From Actinocorallia aurantiaca (GTDB taxonomy: Bacteria; Actinomycetota; Actinomycetes; Streptosporangiales; Streptosporangiaceae): a DNA stretch of 64,000 nucleotides. The translations under genes and the position numbers were made by a program. Positions 8,736 through 16,985 of this stretch are shown one piece after another (the stretch's first letter is position 1; each line of letters begins with the position of its first letter). The stretch covers positions 192,366-256,365 of the forward strand of contig NZ_BAAATZ010000025.1 of assembly GCF_039533685.1 (NCBI RefSeq), in the 5' to 3' direction. The notes under the pieces were generated by a model, which saw nothing but the letters and a program-made list of their open reading frames with translations, was not told the origin of the DNA and searched no databases.

Positions 8736-9134
8736 TTGCGCGCCAAGACGAGAATGCTCGCATTTTCCGCCGTCGCGACGGCAGTGATCGTGCCTCTGTC
8801 CGCACTTCCCGCCCACGCCGAAACGTACGTCTACAAGAACTCGACACAGGTCGCCGGAAACTACGCGGGCGTCGTCTTCTACCCTTACGGCGACAACTTC
8901 AAGGTCTGGAACAACGTCGCCGGAGGCCGCGCCTTCGTATCCTGGAACTACAAGGACATCGATGACAGCTGGAAGAACGTCGGCACGGTATTCCATGACC
9001 AGAGCCCGCGCGTCATCAACGTCGAGATGGTGGAAGGGCGCCAGATCTACTTCAAAGTGACCTGGACCGACGAATACAACATCGCTCCTGCTTCCCCCAT
9101 CGTCTATTTCAGGACCGGCGGCGCCAACCCGTAG
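8736..9134 (+). CDS. Small secreted protein of unknown function
   Basis: 132 aa, predicted to be exported. A TTG start at 8736 is chosen because AAGGGA lies six bases upstream and the frame opens straight into a signal peptide: two basic residues, a hydrophobic core at ~8-22, and a PAHA|ET cleavage site near residue 28. The mature ~104 residues are rich in Tyr, Trp, Asn and Val, suggesting a small beta-sandwich; no cysteines or catalytic motif are visible. Base composition is less GC-rich than the neighbouring housekeeping genes. With MerR fragments on both sides, this hints at an accessory insertion. Not recognised as a named family. Confidence 0.75.
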   Translation: MRAKTRMLAFSAVATAVIVPLSALPAHAETYVYKNSTQVAGNYAGVVFYPYGDNFKVWNNVAGGRAFVSWNYKDIDDSWKNVGTVFHDQSPRVINVEMVEGRQIYFKVTWTDEYNIAPASPIVYFRTGGANP

Positions 9135-9145
9135 CACCGGCGCGG

Positions 9146-9967
9146 TCACTCCCAGGTCGCGGTCTCCGGGTCGACGCCGTGGGCCTCGGCGTTCGCGGAG
9201 ATCACGTCGCGGAACCACACGGACAGGCCGGGCGCGATCGCGTCGTAGTGCGCGGCGAATCCCGGATCGTCGACGAACGTCCGGCCGATGCACACCTGCA
9301 TCCCGTGCGTGCAGTCGAAGTACGTCGAGAGCAGCACGCGGTGCCGTTCGGCGAGGGCGTTCGCCTCCTCGGAGCCGGGAGGGACGCCGTCGCGTTTCGC
9401 GGCGGCGAGGTCGGCGTCCAGGGCGTGGGTCTCGGCCGTGAGCTCCTTCCAGTCCTCCGGGGTCCTCCCCGCGGCCCGTTCGGCGTACTGCGCCCACTGC
9501 GCGCTGTCGCCCCAGCGTTCTTCGGCCTCCTCGATCCAGGCGGGCTGCCAGTCGTCGCCGAAGATCTCGACCTGCTCCTCCGGGGTCAACCGCATGCCGG
9601 TGGCCTCCGCCTCCAGCATGCGGTCGACCGCGCCGAGCGTCCTCTGCAGGCGGGAGATGCGCTCCAGGAGCTGAGACCGCTGCCGACGCAGGTGGGCGCG
9701 CACACCGGTGCCCGGGTCGTCGAGAAGTCTGGCGATCTCGGCGAGCGGGAACCCGAGCTCCCGGTAGACGAGGACCCGGTGGATCCGGGCCACGTCGTCG
9801 CCCGAATACAGCCGGTATCCGCCCCAGGTGCGCCCGCTCGGCCGCACGAGGCCTACCGCGTCCCAGTGGTGCAGCGTCCGCACGCTGACCCCGACGAGCG
9901 CGGCGGCCCGCCCGACGGTGAGGCCGTCGAGGCCGGCCGTTTCCCACTCGTGGTCGTCCTTCCCCAT
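9146..9967 (-). CDS. MerR-family regulator with TipAS-like antibiotic-recognition domain
   Basis: 273 aa. A MerR winged helix (residues ~14-85, beginning LTVGRAAALVGVSVRTLHHW) is followed by a coiled-coil stretch and a C-terminal TipAS-type domain (about 135-273). TipA regulators of Streptomyces bind thiopeptides and other hydrophobic molecules through this domain and bend spacer-stretched promoters. The ATG at 9967 is preferred; another ATG six codons upstream directly abuts GGAGGG. Just upstream on the same strand lies the deletion remnant of a VOC gene, showing that the original cassette paired a VOC drug-binding protein with this regulator. The likely role is a multidrug or thiopeptide sensor. 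Confidence 0.88.
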   Translation of the reverse strand: MGKDDHEWETAGLDGLTVGRAAALVGVSVRTLHHWDAVGLVRPSGRTWGGYRLYSGDDVARIHRVLVYRELGFPLAEIARLLDDPGTGVRAHLRRQRSQLLERISRLQRTLGAVDRMLEAEATGMRLTPEEQVEIFGDDWQPAWIEEAEERWGDSAQWAQYAERAAGRTPEDWKELTAETHALDADLAAAKRDGVPPGSEEANALAERHRVLLSTYFDCTHGMQVCIGRTFVDDPGFAAHYDAIAPGLSVWFRDVISANAEAHGVDPETATWE

Positions 9968-10032
9968 CGGCCCAGTGTCGCCCATCCCTCCGGGGCGCGG
10001 AGCCGCCTCCCGGAGGCGGAACTGCGGGACGC

Positions 10033-10143
10033 TCATTTCTTGAGGAAGTGGAAACCCTGCTCCCGGAGGACCGCCGCCTGCGGGCCGTCCAGATCGATCG
10101 CGTCGAGCGCCGGCATGGGAACAGGGCTGGTGTAGGTGTCCAT
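10033..10143 (-). pseudogene. Internally deleted VOC gene (36 codons remain)
   Basis: Compared with the intact VOC gene at 12524-13015, this copy keeps the first 15 codons and the last 21 and loses 127 codons in frame. The join falls at a TCG shared by both breakpoints, a microhomology deletion signature. It can still be read as a 36-residue peptide from ATG (10143) to TGA, but the metal-binding core is gone. Flanking bases match on both sides, so the two loci are duplicates. Confidence 0.8.
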
Positions 10144-10285
10144 GCCCCGACTCTCCAGCCTCCCGCCGCGTCAGGGTCAACCCCGACCGCCCTCACTCAC
10201 CGCCACGTCCAGGCCGACTCCGCCGAGTCCTCCCGACTCGGCGAGTCCGCAACGCCTCTGTTCTGAAAAGCCGCAGTCCTCTCGT

Positions 10286-10642
10286 CTACTCGACGGTATT
10301 CCGTTCTCGCCGGGCGTCGTCCCATTCCGGAACGGTCCTGGTCGAGAGGTTCTTCAAGCGTTCCAGCTGGTCCCAGTGGCGGGCGATGCGCTCCCTGCCG
10401 GCCTCGGTCAGGGCGGCGCTGGTGTTCGGCTTCTTGCCGATGAACCTCTTCTCGATCTCCAACAGGCCGGCTTCCTCCAGTTTCGTCAGATGGCTGGAGA
10501 GGTTCCCCTTGGTGAGCCCGGTCGCGCGTTGCAGGAAGACGAAGTCCGCCGCTTCCACCGACGACAGCAATGTCATGATCGCCAACCGTGCCGGTTCATG
10601 GATCAGCCGGTCGAGGACCGGCCCGTCACCCGCTTCCGGCAT
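10286..10642 (-). CDS. Winged-helix transcriptional regulator (ArsR/MarR-like)
   Basis: 118 aa. A winged helix-turn-helix covers residues ~8-90: LIHEPARLAIMTLL opens helix 1, TKGNLSSHLTKLEEAGLL is the recognition region, and the wing follows. There are no metal-binding cysteine pairs, so it is unlikely to be a metal-sensing ArsR. GGGAG precedes the ATG. It overlaps the end of the upstream membrane-protein gene by 17 bp, so the two are co-transcribed. Such pairs usually regulate themselves; inverted repeats at the shared promoter (11229-11289) are the probable target. Confidence 0.85.
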   Translation of the reverse strand: MPEAGDGPVLDRLIHEPARLAIMTLLSSVEAADFVFLQRATGLTKGNLSSHLTKLEEAGLLEIEKRFIGKKPNTSAALTEAGRERIARHWDQLERLKNLSTRTVPEWDDARRERNTVE

Positions 10643-11210
10643 GACCGCTCCCGAGGGATTCGAAGGCGCGGCCCAATGCCCTGTGGTCGAAGATCCCCGC
10701 CAGGGCGGTCGTCACTCCCACGAGCACGAGACCGGCATTGATCTTGACGTCCCCGCTCGCCCCGCCCCACAGGGGCAGGAGCGCGACGGCCAGCAGGACC
10801 CCCCAGATGATCACCTGGTGCGCCCTCACCCCTAGGGTGAGCACACAGCTGACCAGCATGACCAGGGCGAATGCGGCAACGGTCCCGCCGACCGGCAGAT
10901 CAAGGGACCAGTCCAGTTGCACCCCGCCGACGACCACCAGCGCCCCGGCCACCGTCACCAGGGCGACCCTCACCGACGCCACCCTCAGGGGGACGACTCG
11001 CCCGTAAGTCCTGGCGTAGTAACGGGCGATGCCCCAGGACGCCAGACCGGCCAGCGACACGGCGCCCACGAAGAGCCAGCCGCGAAGAGAAGGAACCCAC
11101 TCCATGTTCGTGAGCCCTGACAGGACGATCACGACACCCGCCGGAATCAGGAACAGCCCTCGCAGGTAGGTGTAGCCCGCCGCCACCGCCTCCAGCTTTC
11201 CACGCTCCAA
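10626..11210 (-). CDS. Polytopic membrane protein co-transcribed with a winged-helix regulator
   Basis: About 194 aa with five to six hydrophobic segments and short loops, no signal peptide and no recognisable catalytic motif. The frame opens further upstream (to 11270), but a TTG at 11210 is favoured because GGGAGG lies a few bases ahead and everything upstream is promoter-like. The downstream regulator overlaps its last codons. Small membrane-protein/regulator pairs of this kind are common in actinomycetes and often carry no characterised function; an integral sensor or permease-like role is possible. Confidence 0.72.
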   Translation of the reverse strand: MERGKLEAVAAGYTYLRGLFLIPAGVVIVLSGLTNMEWVPSLRGWLFVGAVSLAGLASWGIARYYARTYGRVVPLRVASVRVALVTVAGALVVVGGVQLDWSLDLPVGGTVAAFALVMLVSCVLTLGVRAHQVIIWGVLLAVALLPLWGGASGDVKINAGLVLVGVTTALAGIFDHRALGRAFESLGSGHAGSG

Positions 11211-11228
11211 ATCCTCACCTCCCAAACT

Positions 11229-11289
11229 GGTTTGTACCGCAAACATACATAGCCGATCCCTACTTGCCAACCAGTCTGCGCTACAAACC
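11229..11289 (-). promoter_or_regulatory. Promoter flanked by inverted repeats, likely operator of the regulator/membrane pair
   Basis: On the minus strand TTGGCA (11265-11270) and TATGTT (11242-11247) are 17 bp apart, a plausible sigma-70-type promoter for the TTG start at 11210. Two 16-bp elements sharing 14 bases lie in opposite orientation at 11229-11244 and 11274-11289, bracketing the core promoter. CAAAC-TG-GTTTG at 11223-11234 is a further short palindrome. The arrangement fits autoregulation by the winged-helix protein. Confidence 0.55.
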
Positions 11290-11649
11290 TAATCCGGACC
11301 GAAGGAGGCCTCCTCCGCCCCGGGCCTCCCGACCTCCGTACCTGGCCGTTCACGAAGGAACGCCACAGGAAGGACGGAGGCGTTCCGGATTCCGGAGGTT
11401 TCCGTCCGACCCGCCCTCGGCCCTCTGGATGAAGCCGGTCTTTTCCATGCCCCGCTTCATTCCCAGGTTCGTCGGGAGCGTCAGGCGGAAGACGGCGATC
11501 TCCTTGCCAGAGGCGGGGACTGGCAGACCAGGTTCGGCTCTGATGTTCTTGAGTAGTTCGCAGGGGCCGTTGCCCCTCCCCTCCGCCAATGCCTCGACCC
11601 GCAGGTCGACCTCGATGAGCAGCGGCCCGGTCGTCAGAAAGGAAACGGC
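11290..11649. other. Intergenic stretch with a possible decayed acetyltransferase end
   Basis: No intact gene is seen in these 360 bases. On the minus strand one frame carries LTLPTNLGMKRGMEKTGF, which resembles the C-terminal N-x-x-x-x-R-x-M-E-K-x-GF signature of RimJ-like GNAT acetyltransferases, but no upstream acetyl-CoA site can be joined to it. It may be a gene remnant; the rest looks featureless. The final bases carry the ribosome site (AAAGGAAA) of the HAD gene. Confidence 0.3.
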
Positions 11650-12312
11650 GTGCGCCCCTTGGTGCTCTTCGACGTGGACAACACGCTCGTCGACCGCGCG
11701 GAGGGATTCCGGCGGTGGGCGCTGGAGTTCTGCTCGCGGTGGAGACTCGACGCCGACCAGGTTCCGTGGCTGGAGGAGGCGGACGGGGACGGGCTGACTC
11801 CCAAGGAGGTCTTCTTCGACAGGGTGCGGAAGCGGTTCGGGATCCAGGAACCGGTGGCCTCGCTGTGCGACGAGTACCGGACGCGGAAGCCCGCGCTGAT
11901 CCCACCGTGCCCCGGCGTCCTTGACGGTCTGGAGCGGCTGCGCGCACGAGGATGGCGGATCGGCCTGGTGACCAACGGGGAAGCCGACGTACAACTCGCC
12001 ACGATCATCGCCGGCGGACTGGCCGAGCGCGTCGACGGATCGGCCATCTCAGGAGCCGAGGGTGTCCGCAAACCCGCACGGCGCCTGTTCGAACTGGCCG
12101 CCGAACGGTGCGGAGCAGCGCTGACCCCCGGAGCCTGGATGGTGGGCGACAGCCTGGCGGCCGACGTGCGCGGAGGACGTGAAGCGGGCCTGCGCACCAT
12201 CTGGATCGACCGCGGCCGCCCTCTTTCCCCCGACGCCCCTCGACCCGACTTCGTCGTCTCCGACGGAGCTGCGGCGATCGAACTGCTCATCGGCGAAAGG
12301 GAGCGGCGCTGA
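11650..12312 (+). CDS. HAD-superfamily hydrolase
   Basis: 220 aa from a GTG at 11650 preceded by AAAGGAAA. Motif I is FDVDNTLVD (nucleophile and acid aspartates at residues 8 and 10), motif II VTNG near residue 109, the motif III lysine lies in EGVRKPARRLF near residue 142, and motif IV is GDSLAADV near residue 168. An alpha-helical cap lies between motifs I and II, placing it in subfamily I (haloacid dehalogenase/phosphoglycolate phosphatase type). The substrate cannot be inferred; small phosphometabolites are usual. It stands alone on the plus strand between two minus-strand cassettes. Confidence 0.9.
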   Translation: MRPLVLFDVDNTLVDRAEGFRRWALEFCSRWRLDADQVPWLEEADGDGLTPKEVFFDRVRKRFGIQEPVASLCDEYRTRKPALIPPCPGVLDGLERLRARGWRIGLVTNGEADVQLATIIAGGLAERVDGSAISGAEGVRKPARRLFELAAERCGAALTPGAWMVGDSLAADVRGGREAGLRTIWIDRGRPLSPDAPRPDFVVSDGAAAIELLIGERERR

Positions 12313-12349
12313 CCGTCCTCGTCCCTGAGGAGCGGACTCTCAGACGAAT

Positions 12350-12458
12350 CCGCGTGTTTCGCACAGGAGAGGTCGGCGTCCAAGGCGTGAGTGTCGGCCG
12401 CGGTCTCTTCCCAGTCCTCCGGGGTCAACCGCATGCCAGTGGCCTCGCCCTTCGTCAT
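12350..12458 (-). pseudogene. Internally deleted MerR/TipA gene in the second VOC cassette
   Basis: This fragment sits just downstream of the intact VOC gene, where the first cassette has its intact MerR gene. It retains the initiator region (ATG at 12458), EATGMRLTPE, and then DW-x7-THALDADL, matching three separate blocks of the regulator at 9146-9967. Two internal deletions, both keeping the frame, removed the winged helix and part of the ligand domain. One join lies at a repeated segment encoding TPE. Homology ends near 12350. It cannot be a functional regulator. Confidence 0.72.
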
Positions 12459-12523
12459 CGGCCCAGTGTCGCCCGTCCCGCCGGGGCGCGGAGCCGCCTC
12501 CCGGAGGCGGAACTGCGGGACGC

Positions 12524-13015
12524 TCATTTCTTGAGGAAGTGGAAACCCTGCTCCCGGAGGGCCGCCGCCTGCGGGCCGTCCAGATCGATCGGCCGGGCGG
12601 CCGTCAGCACGACCCGCGTGTTCTCCGGCGTCACGACCGTCAGCTCGACGGAGTTCCAGGGCATCTCCCTCGGTTCACTGGCGCACCCCGGCACGAGTTC
12701 TTCGCAGCGGGCGGCGGTCGCCTCGATCTCGCTGAGGACGCACGAGAAATTGACGCTCATCGCCGGAGCCTCGCCCATCCGCTCTCCGAGCACGAGGAGA
12801 ACGTCCTGGAAGGCCCACCGCCGCAGGTGGGTCAGCTGACCCGGAATGGAGAAGAGGTCGACGAACCCCAGTCCGCGGATCCAGAAGTCCTTCGAGGCCT
12901 CGAGATCGAGGGTGGGCGTGATAACGAACATCGGCATCCCGTAGATCTCCCGGTAGATCTCGGGAGCGGTCGCGTCGAGTGCCGGCATGGGAACCGGGCT
13001 GGTGTAGGTGTTCAT
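12524..13015 (-). CDS. VOC-superfamily protein (glyoxalase/bleomycin-resistance fold)
   Basis: 163 aa. A beta-alpha-beta-beta-beta VOC layout is visible: MFVITPTLDLEASKDFW begins the first module, and LTVVTPENTRVVLTA is the strand of the second module that normally carries the metal-ligand glutamate position. VOC proteins either bind drugs stoichiometrically or catalyse metal-dependent reactions; which applies here is unclear. GGAGGG lies seven bases ahead of the ATG. It is the intact half of a duplicated VOC-MerR(TipA) cassette; the deleted copy is at 10033-10143. Pairing with a TipA-like sensor favours a drug-binding or detoxification role. Confidence 0.85.
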   Translation of the reverse strand: MNTYTSPVPMPALDATAPEIYREIYGMPMFVITPTLDLEASKDFWIRGLGFVDLFSIPGQLTHLRRWAFQDVLLVLGERMGEAPAMSVNFSCVLSEIEATAARCEELVPGCASEPREMPWNSVELTVVTPENTRVVLTAARPIDLDGPQAAALREQGFHFLKK

Positions 13016-13260
13016 GCCCCGACCCTCCGGCCTCCCGCCGCGTCAGGGTCAACCCCGGGCGCCCGCCGAGCCGTACGGCTCCGACGTGCGCGCCTGCCGG
13101 CTCTCCGAGGCGGCGGTCCGGTCGTCCAAGGCGGGGTGGAAGGGAGCCGGGCCGGATCATGCCGGAGAGCGATGCGCGGATCACGCCGGAGGCCGATGTG
13201 GATCACCTCTCCGAAGCTGCATCCTCCACTGAGTCCTCGCTCTCAGCCGAAGGGATCCCC

Positions 13261-14109
13261 ATGTCCGCTCCCGCAGTCCTGCCGTCCGCAGGCGTCCCCG
13301 GTCGCGCCCTCGCCGCTCTCGCCGCCCTCGCCGCCGCTCTCGCCGCCGCCTTCGTCGCGGCCCCGGGCATGCTGGCGGGCGGCGGCTTCGCCGGGCAGCG
13401 CGACCTCGTGGAAGCCCTCCGCGGGTCGTTCACCGGGTACTGGGGTTCCGGCGACCGGGAGTCGTCCCCGGATCTGGAGAGGGTCGTCGACTACTGGTTC
13501 CGCTACCACCTGGCCAAGGCCACGATCGCCGCGATCCTGCTGATCGTGCTCGTCGCGCTCGGCGTTCGCCTCTGGAAGGCGTTCCTGAGCGCCGGCGGTC
13601 CCAAGACGGGAAAGAGGGCCGCCCTCGCCACGGCCGGCGCCCTCGTCACGATGCTCGCACTGGTCTCGCTGCTGGCGGTGATGGCCAACGTCCAGGGCAC
13701 GGTCGCGCCCTTCGCCTCGCTGCTGCCGATGCTGACGGCCGACGCGACCGGCACGCGGCTCACCGGCACGCTCGATCAGGTTCGGCGGGAACTGGCCGTC
13801 TACCCGGGCACGAGCGGCCACGCCTCGCCGGCCCTCGAAGTGATGATCAGCGACTTCTACCGGTACCACGTGGCGATGGCCGTGATCGCCGCGATCGTGG
13901 CGATCGTCCTCATCGGCGTCAGCGTGGCGCTGTGGAGGAGGTTCGCGAGAACGGAGCCGTCCGGCAGGCCGGCCAGGCGCGTACTGGGGTCGTTCGGCGT
14001 CCTCTCGGCGCTGCTGTCACCGGCCATGATCGTCGTCGCCGTGGCGAACACGGCCACCGCGGCGGACCCGGCACCGGCACTCCTCGCCTTCTTCGAAGGC
14101 GAATGGTGA
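13261..14109 (+). CDS. Four-helix membrane protein of unknown function
   Basis: 282 aa from the ATG at 13261, which has GAAGGGA six bases upstream; the frame is open further back but has no ribosome site there. Four hydrophobic segments are seen (about 12-38, 85-103, 120-142, 198-218), with another near 240-262. The two extracytoplasmic loops are similar to each other: each ends in a short aromatic helix (VVDYWFRYHLA and MISDFYRYHVAMA) leading into the next membrane segment. This indicates an internal duplication of a loop-helix unit. No catalytic residues are recognised. Neighbours give no functional hint. Confidence 0.75.
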   Translation: MSAPAVLPSAGVPGRALAALAALAAALAAAFVAAPGMLAGGGFAGQRDLVEALRGSFTGYWGSGDRESSPDLERVVDYWFRYHLAKATIAAILLIVLVALGVRLWKAFLSAGGPKTGKRAALATAGALVTMLALVSLLAVMANVQGTVAPFASLLPMLTADATGTRLTGTLDQVRRELAVYPGTSGHASPALEVMISDFYRYHVAMAVIAAIVAIVLIGVSVALWRRFARTEPSGRPARRVLGSFGVLSALLSPAMIVVAVANTATAADPAPALLAFFEGEW

Positions 14110-14293
14110 CGCAGACGATCCCGCCGGCTCGGCGTTCGGCGCGCGTTCGAGACCGGCATCACGGCCGAGCAGCCGCTCCAGCGGCTCGTGTACGGCGAGG
14201 TGAAGGCGATGGACCTGTCCGCAAAGCCGCGTTCCACGCGCTCACGCGGTCGCTCCGCGCGGGGGATGACCGCCGCCGACCGCTCTGTTCTTC

Positions 14294-14323
14294 GGTCCCC
14301 GCCCGCCTTCGCGGACGGGGACC
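14294..14323. terminator. Hairpin between the membrane protein and fbiC (convergent genes)
   Basis: 13-bp arms with one mismatch (14294-14306 and 14311-14323) and a four-base CTTC loop, lying just downstream of the fbiC stop on the minus strand and 185 bp after the plus-strand membrane gene. The placement fits a shared terminator; there is no strong T-run. The ~180 bases before it hold no convincing gene. Confidence 0.55.
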
Positions 14324-14343
14324 TGCTCGTCGTGCGGGGGTTC

Positions 14344-16875
14344 CTACTTGACCGCCAGGGGAAGGAAGTGCCCCACCCCGTCGGTCTTGCGGGCCGCCTC
14401 GATGCGTTCGGCGGTGGGGCGGCCGTAGCCGGTGGTGCGCTGGACGGCGGGGCGGCCGGCTCGGGCGGCGATCTCCTCCAGGGACGAGATCGTCTTGAAG
14501 CTGCCGTTGTCGGAGCCGGCCATGCGGGAGATGGTCTCCTCCATCAGGGTGCCGCCGAGGTCGTTGACGCCGCCCTGGAGGACCTCGGTGCACAGGTCGT
14601 CCGAGAGCTTCACCCAGGACGTCTGGATGTTGGGGATGGCGCCGTGCAGCAGGATGCGGGCCAGGGCGTGGACGGCGCGGTTCTCGCGGACGGTGGGTCC
14701 GGGGCGGGCCAGGCCGGCCAGGTAGATGGGGGCGTTGTGGTGGACGAACGGGAGCAGGACGAACTCCGTGAAGCCGCCCGTTCGCTCCTGGATGGAGCGC
14801 AGCAGCTTCAGGTGTCCGACCCAGTGGGCGGGGGTGTCGACGTGGCCGTACATCATCGTCGACGTCGTGGGCAGGCCGACCTCGTGGGCGGTCGTCACCA
14901 CGTCCACCCACGCCGAGGTGGGGAGCTTGCCCTTCGTCAGGACCCAGCGGACGTCGTCGTCGAGGATCTCGGCGGCCGTGCCGGGCAGGGAGTCGACGCC
15001 CGCCTCCTTCGCCGCGATCAGCCACTCGCGCAGGGACAGGCCCGTGCGGGAGACGCCGTTGATGACCTCCATCGGGCTGTAGGAGTGCAGGTGGATCTCG
15101 GGGGCGCGCTTCTTCACCTCGCGGGCGAGGTCGAAGTAGGCGGTGCCGGGGAGGTCGGGGTGGATGCCGCCCTGCATGCAGATCTCGGTGGCGCCCGCCT
15201 CCCACGCCTGCTCCACGCGGTCGCCGACCTGGGAGAGGGACAGGTTGTAGGCGTCCGCGTCGGTGCGGCGCTGCGCGAAGGCGCAGAAGCGGCAGCCGGT
15301 GTAGCAGACGTTGGTGAAGTTGATGTTCCTCGTGACGACGTAGGTGACGTCGTCGCCGACGGCCTCCTTGCGCAGGTCGTCCGCGAGGGCCGCGAGGGCC
15401 TCCAGCTCGGGGCCCTCGGCGTGGAGGAGGGCCAGGGCGTGCTCGTCCGACAGGCCGCCGGGGTTCTGCTCGGCGGCGGCGAGCGCGGCCTTCACGTCGG
15501 CGTCGAAACGCTGGGGAGCGTTGACGCGTTCGCGCAGCGCGTCCCAGTCGCCGTAGACCTCGTCGAAGTCGTCGCGGCGGTCGGACGTGCGGCCCTCGGT
15601 GTCGATCTCGATGTGCAGGTCGGTGCGTCCGGACGCGGAGAAGCCGCCGTCGGGCTCCTGCCAGGTGCGTCCTTCCACGACGGCGTCCTCGTTCGCCAGG
15701 CCGTCGTCGCCGGCCAGGGCGCGGACGTGCGCGAGCAGCCTCGGGTCCAGCCAGGGTTCGCCCTTGCGGACGTACTCGGGGTAGATCGTGAGCCGTTCCC
15801 GCAGCCGGAAGCCGGACTCGGCGGTCCGTGAGGCGAGTTCGTCGATCTGCGGCCAGGGGCGTTCGGGGTTGACGTGGTCGGGTGTCAGCGGCGAGACGCC
15901 GCCCCAGTCGTCGATGCCCGCGCGGAGCATCAGCGCGTACTCGGAGTCCACCAGGTTCGGCGGCGCCTGGATGCGCGCCTTCGGGCCGAGGACGAGCCTG
16001 GCGACGGCGATCGTCGCGGCCAGCTCCTCCAGTTCGGCGTCGGGGGTGCCGCGCATCGCCGTGTCGGGCTTGGCGCGGAAGTTCTGGACGATGACCTCCT
16101 GGATCGCCCCGTACTCGCGCATGGTCCGCCGGATGGCGAACAACGCGTCGGCACGCTCCTCGATGGTCTCGCCGATGCCGATGAGGATGCCTGTGGTGAA
16201 CGGGACGTTGCAGCGCCCGGCGTCCTCCAGCACCCGGAGCCGGACGGCCGGGTCCTTGTCGGGCGAGCCGTAGTGCGGGCCGCCCTTCTCGCTGAACAGC
16301 CGGGTCGCGGTGGTCTCCAGCATCATGCCCATGGACGGCGCGACGGGCTTGAGCCGCTGGAAGTCGCGCCAGCTCAGCACGCCGGGGTTGAGGTGGGGCA
16401 GCAGCCCGGTCTCCTCCAGCACGCGGATCGCCATGGCCCGCACGTAGGAGAGCGTGTCGTCGTAGCCCTGCTCGTCGAGCCATTCGCGGGCCTGGTGCCA
16501 GCGGTCCTCGGGCCGGTCGCCGAGGGTGAAGAGCGCCTCCTTGCAGCCGAGGGCGGCGCCCTGCCGCGCGATCTCCAGCACCTCGTCGGGACTGAGGAAG
16601 GGGGCCGGGAGCCTGTTCGGCGCGGTGGCGAAAGTACAGTAGCCGCACCGGTCGCGGCAGAGCCTCGTCAACGGGATGAACACCTTGCGGCTGTAGGTGA
16701 TCACTCCGGGACGGCCGGCGGCGTCGAGGCCGGCGTCGCGCGTCCGCGAGGCGTAGGTCAGCAGGTCGTCGAGCTGGGGGCCTCTGGCGTGCAGCAGGAT
16801 CGCCGCCTCGGCCTGGTCGAGGGTCTTGCCGTCTCGGGCCCGTGCGAGCGCTCGCCGCAGCCCCGATTCACTCAC
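14344..16875 (-). CDS. fbiC: FbiC, bifunctional radical-SAM Fo synthase
   Basis: 843 aa. FbiC fuses CofG and CofH and makes Fo, the deazaflavin chromophore of F420, from tyrosine and the ribityl-diaminouracil flavin precursor using two radical-SAM reactions. Both clusters are intact: C-R-D-R-C-G-Y-C near residue 73 in the CofG half and C-Y-T-G-C-R-F-C in the CofH half, each followed by conserved barrel segments. The length agrees with mycobacterial FbiC (856 aa). A GTG at 16875 has GGAG six bases ahead; an ATG at 16887, four codons upstream, is the alternative. It lies 6.3 kb from fbiA-fbiB, on the opposite strand, separated by the accessory island. Confidence 0.95.
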   Translation of the reverse strand: MSESGLRRALARARDGKTLDQAEAAILLHARGPQLDDLLTYASRTRDAGLDAAGRPGVITYSRKVFIPLTRLCRDRCGYCTFATAPNRLPAPFLSPDEVLEIARQGAALGCKEALFTLGDRPEDRWHQAREWLDEQGYDDTLSYVRAMAIRVLEETGLLPHLNPGVLSWRDFQRLKPVAPSMGMMLETTATRLFSEKGGPHYGSPDKDPAVRLRVLEDAGRCNVPFTTGILIGIGETIEERADALFAIRRTMREYGAIQEVIVQNFRAKPDTAMRGTPDAELEELAATIAVARLVLGPKARIQAPPNLVDSEYALMLRAGIDDWGGVSPLTPDHVNPERPWPQIDELASRTAESGFRLRERLTIYPEYVRKGEPWLDPRLLAHVRALAGDDGLANEDAVVEGRTWQEPDGGFSASGRTDLHIEIDTEGRTSDRRDDFDEVYGDWDALRERVNAPQRFDADVKAALAAAEQNPGGLSDEHALALLHAEGPELEALAALADDLRKEAVGDDVTYVVTRNINFTNVCYTGCRFCAFAQRRTDADAYNLSLSQVGDRVEQAWEAGATEICMQGGIHPDLPGTAYFDLAREVKKRAPEIHLHSYSPMEVINGVSRTGLSLREWLIAAKEAGVDSLPGTAAEILDDDVRWVLTKGKLPTSAWVDVVTTAHEVGLPTTSTMMYGHVDTPAHWVGHLKLLRSIQERTGGFTEFVLLPFVHHNAPIYLAGLARPGPTVRENRAVHALARILLHGAIPNIQTSWVKLSDDLCTEVLQGGVNDLGGTLMEETISRMAGSDNGSFKTISSLEEIAARAGRPAVQRTTGYGRPTAERIEAARKTDGVGHFLPLAVK

Positions 16876-16985
16876 AGCGCTCTCCATAGGGCGCACTCTA
16901 TGCCAAGCGTCATAATGGCGACAGGGCAGTACCCCTGTACGAGACAAGCACGTGCTCACCCGAAAAATTCCGCGAGGGCTCCGCC

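Noticed and set aside
11350..11640. Possible RimJ-like acetyltransferase on the minus strand
   Set aside because: Only a short C-terminal signature is visible; no acetyl-CoA loop or start can be joined to it.
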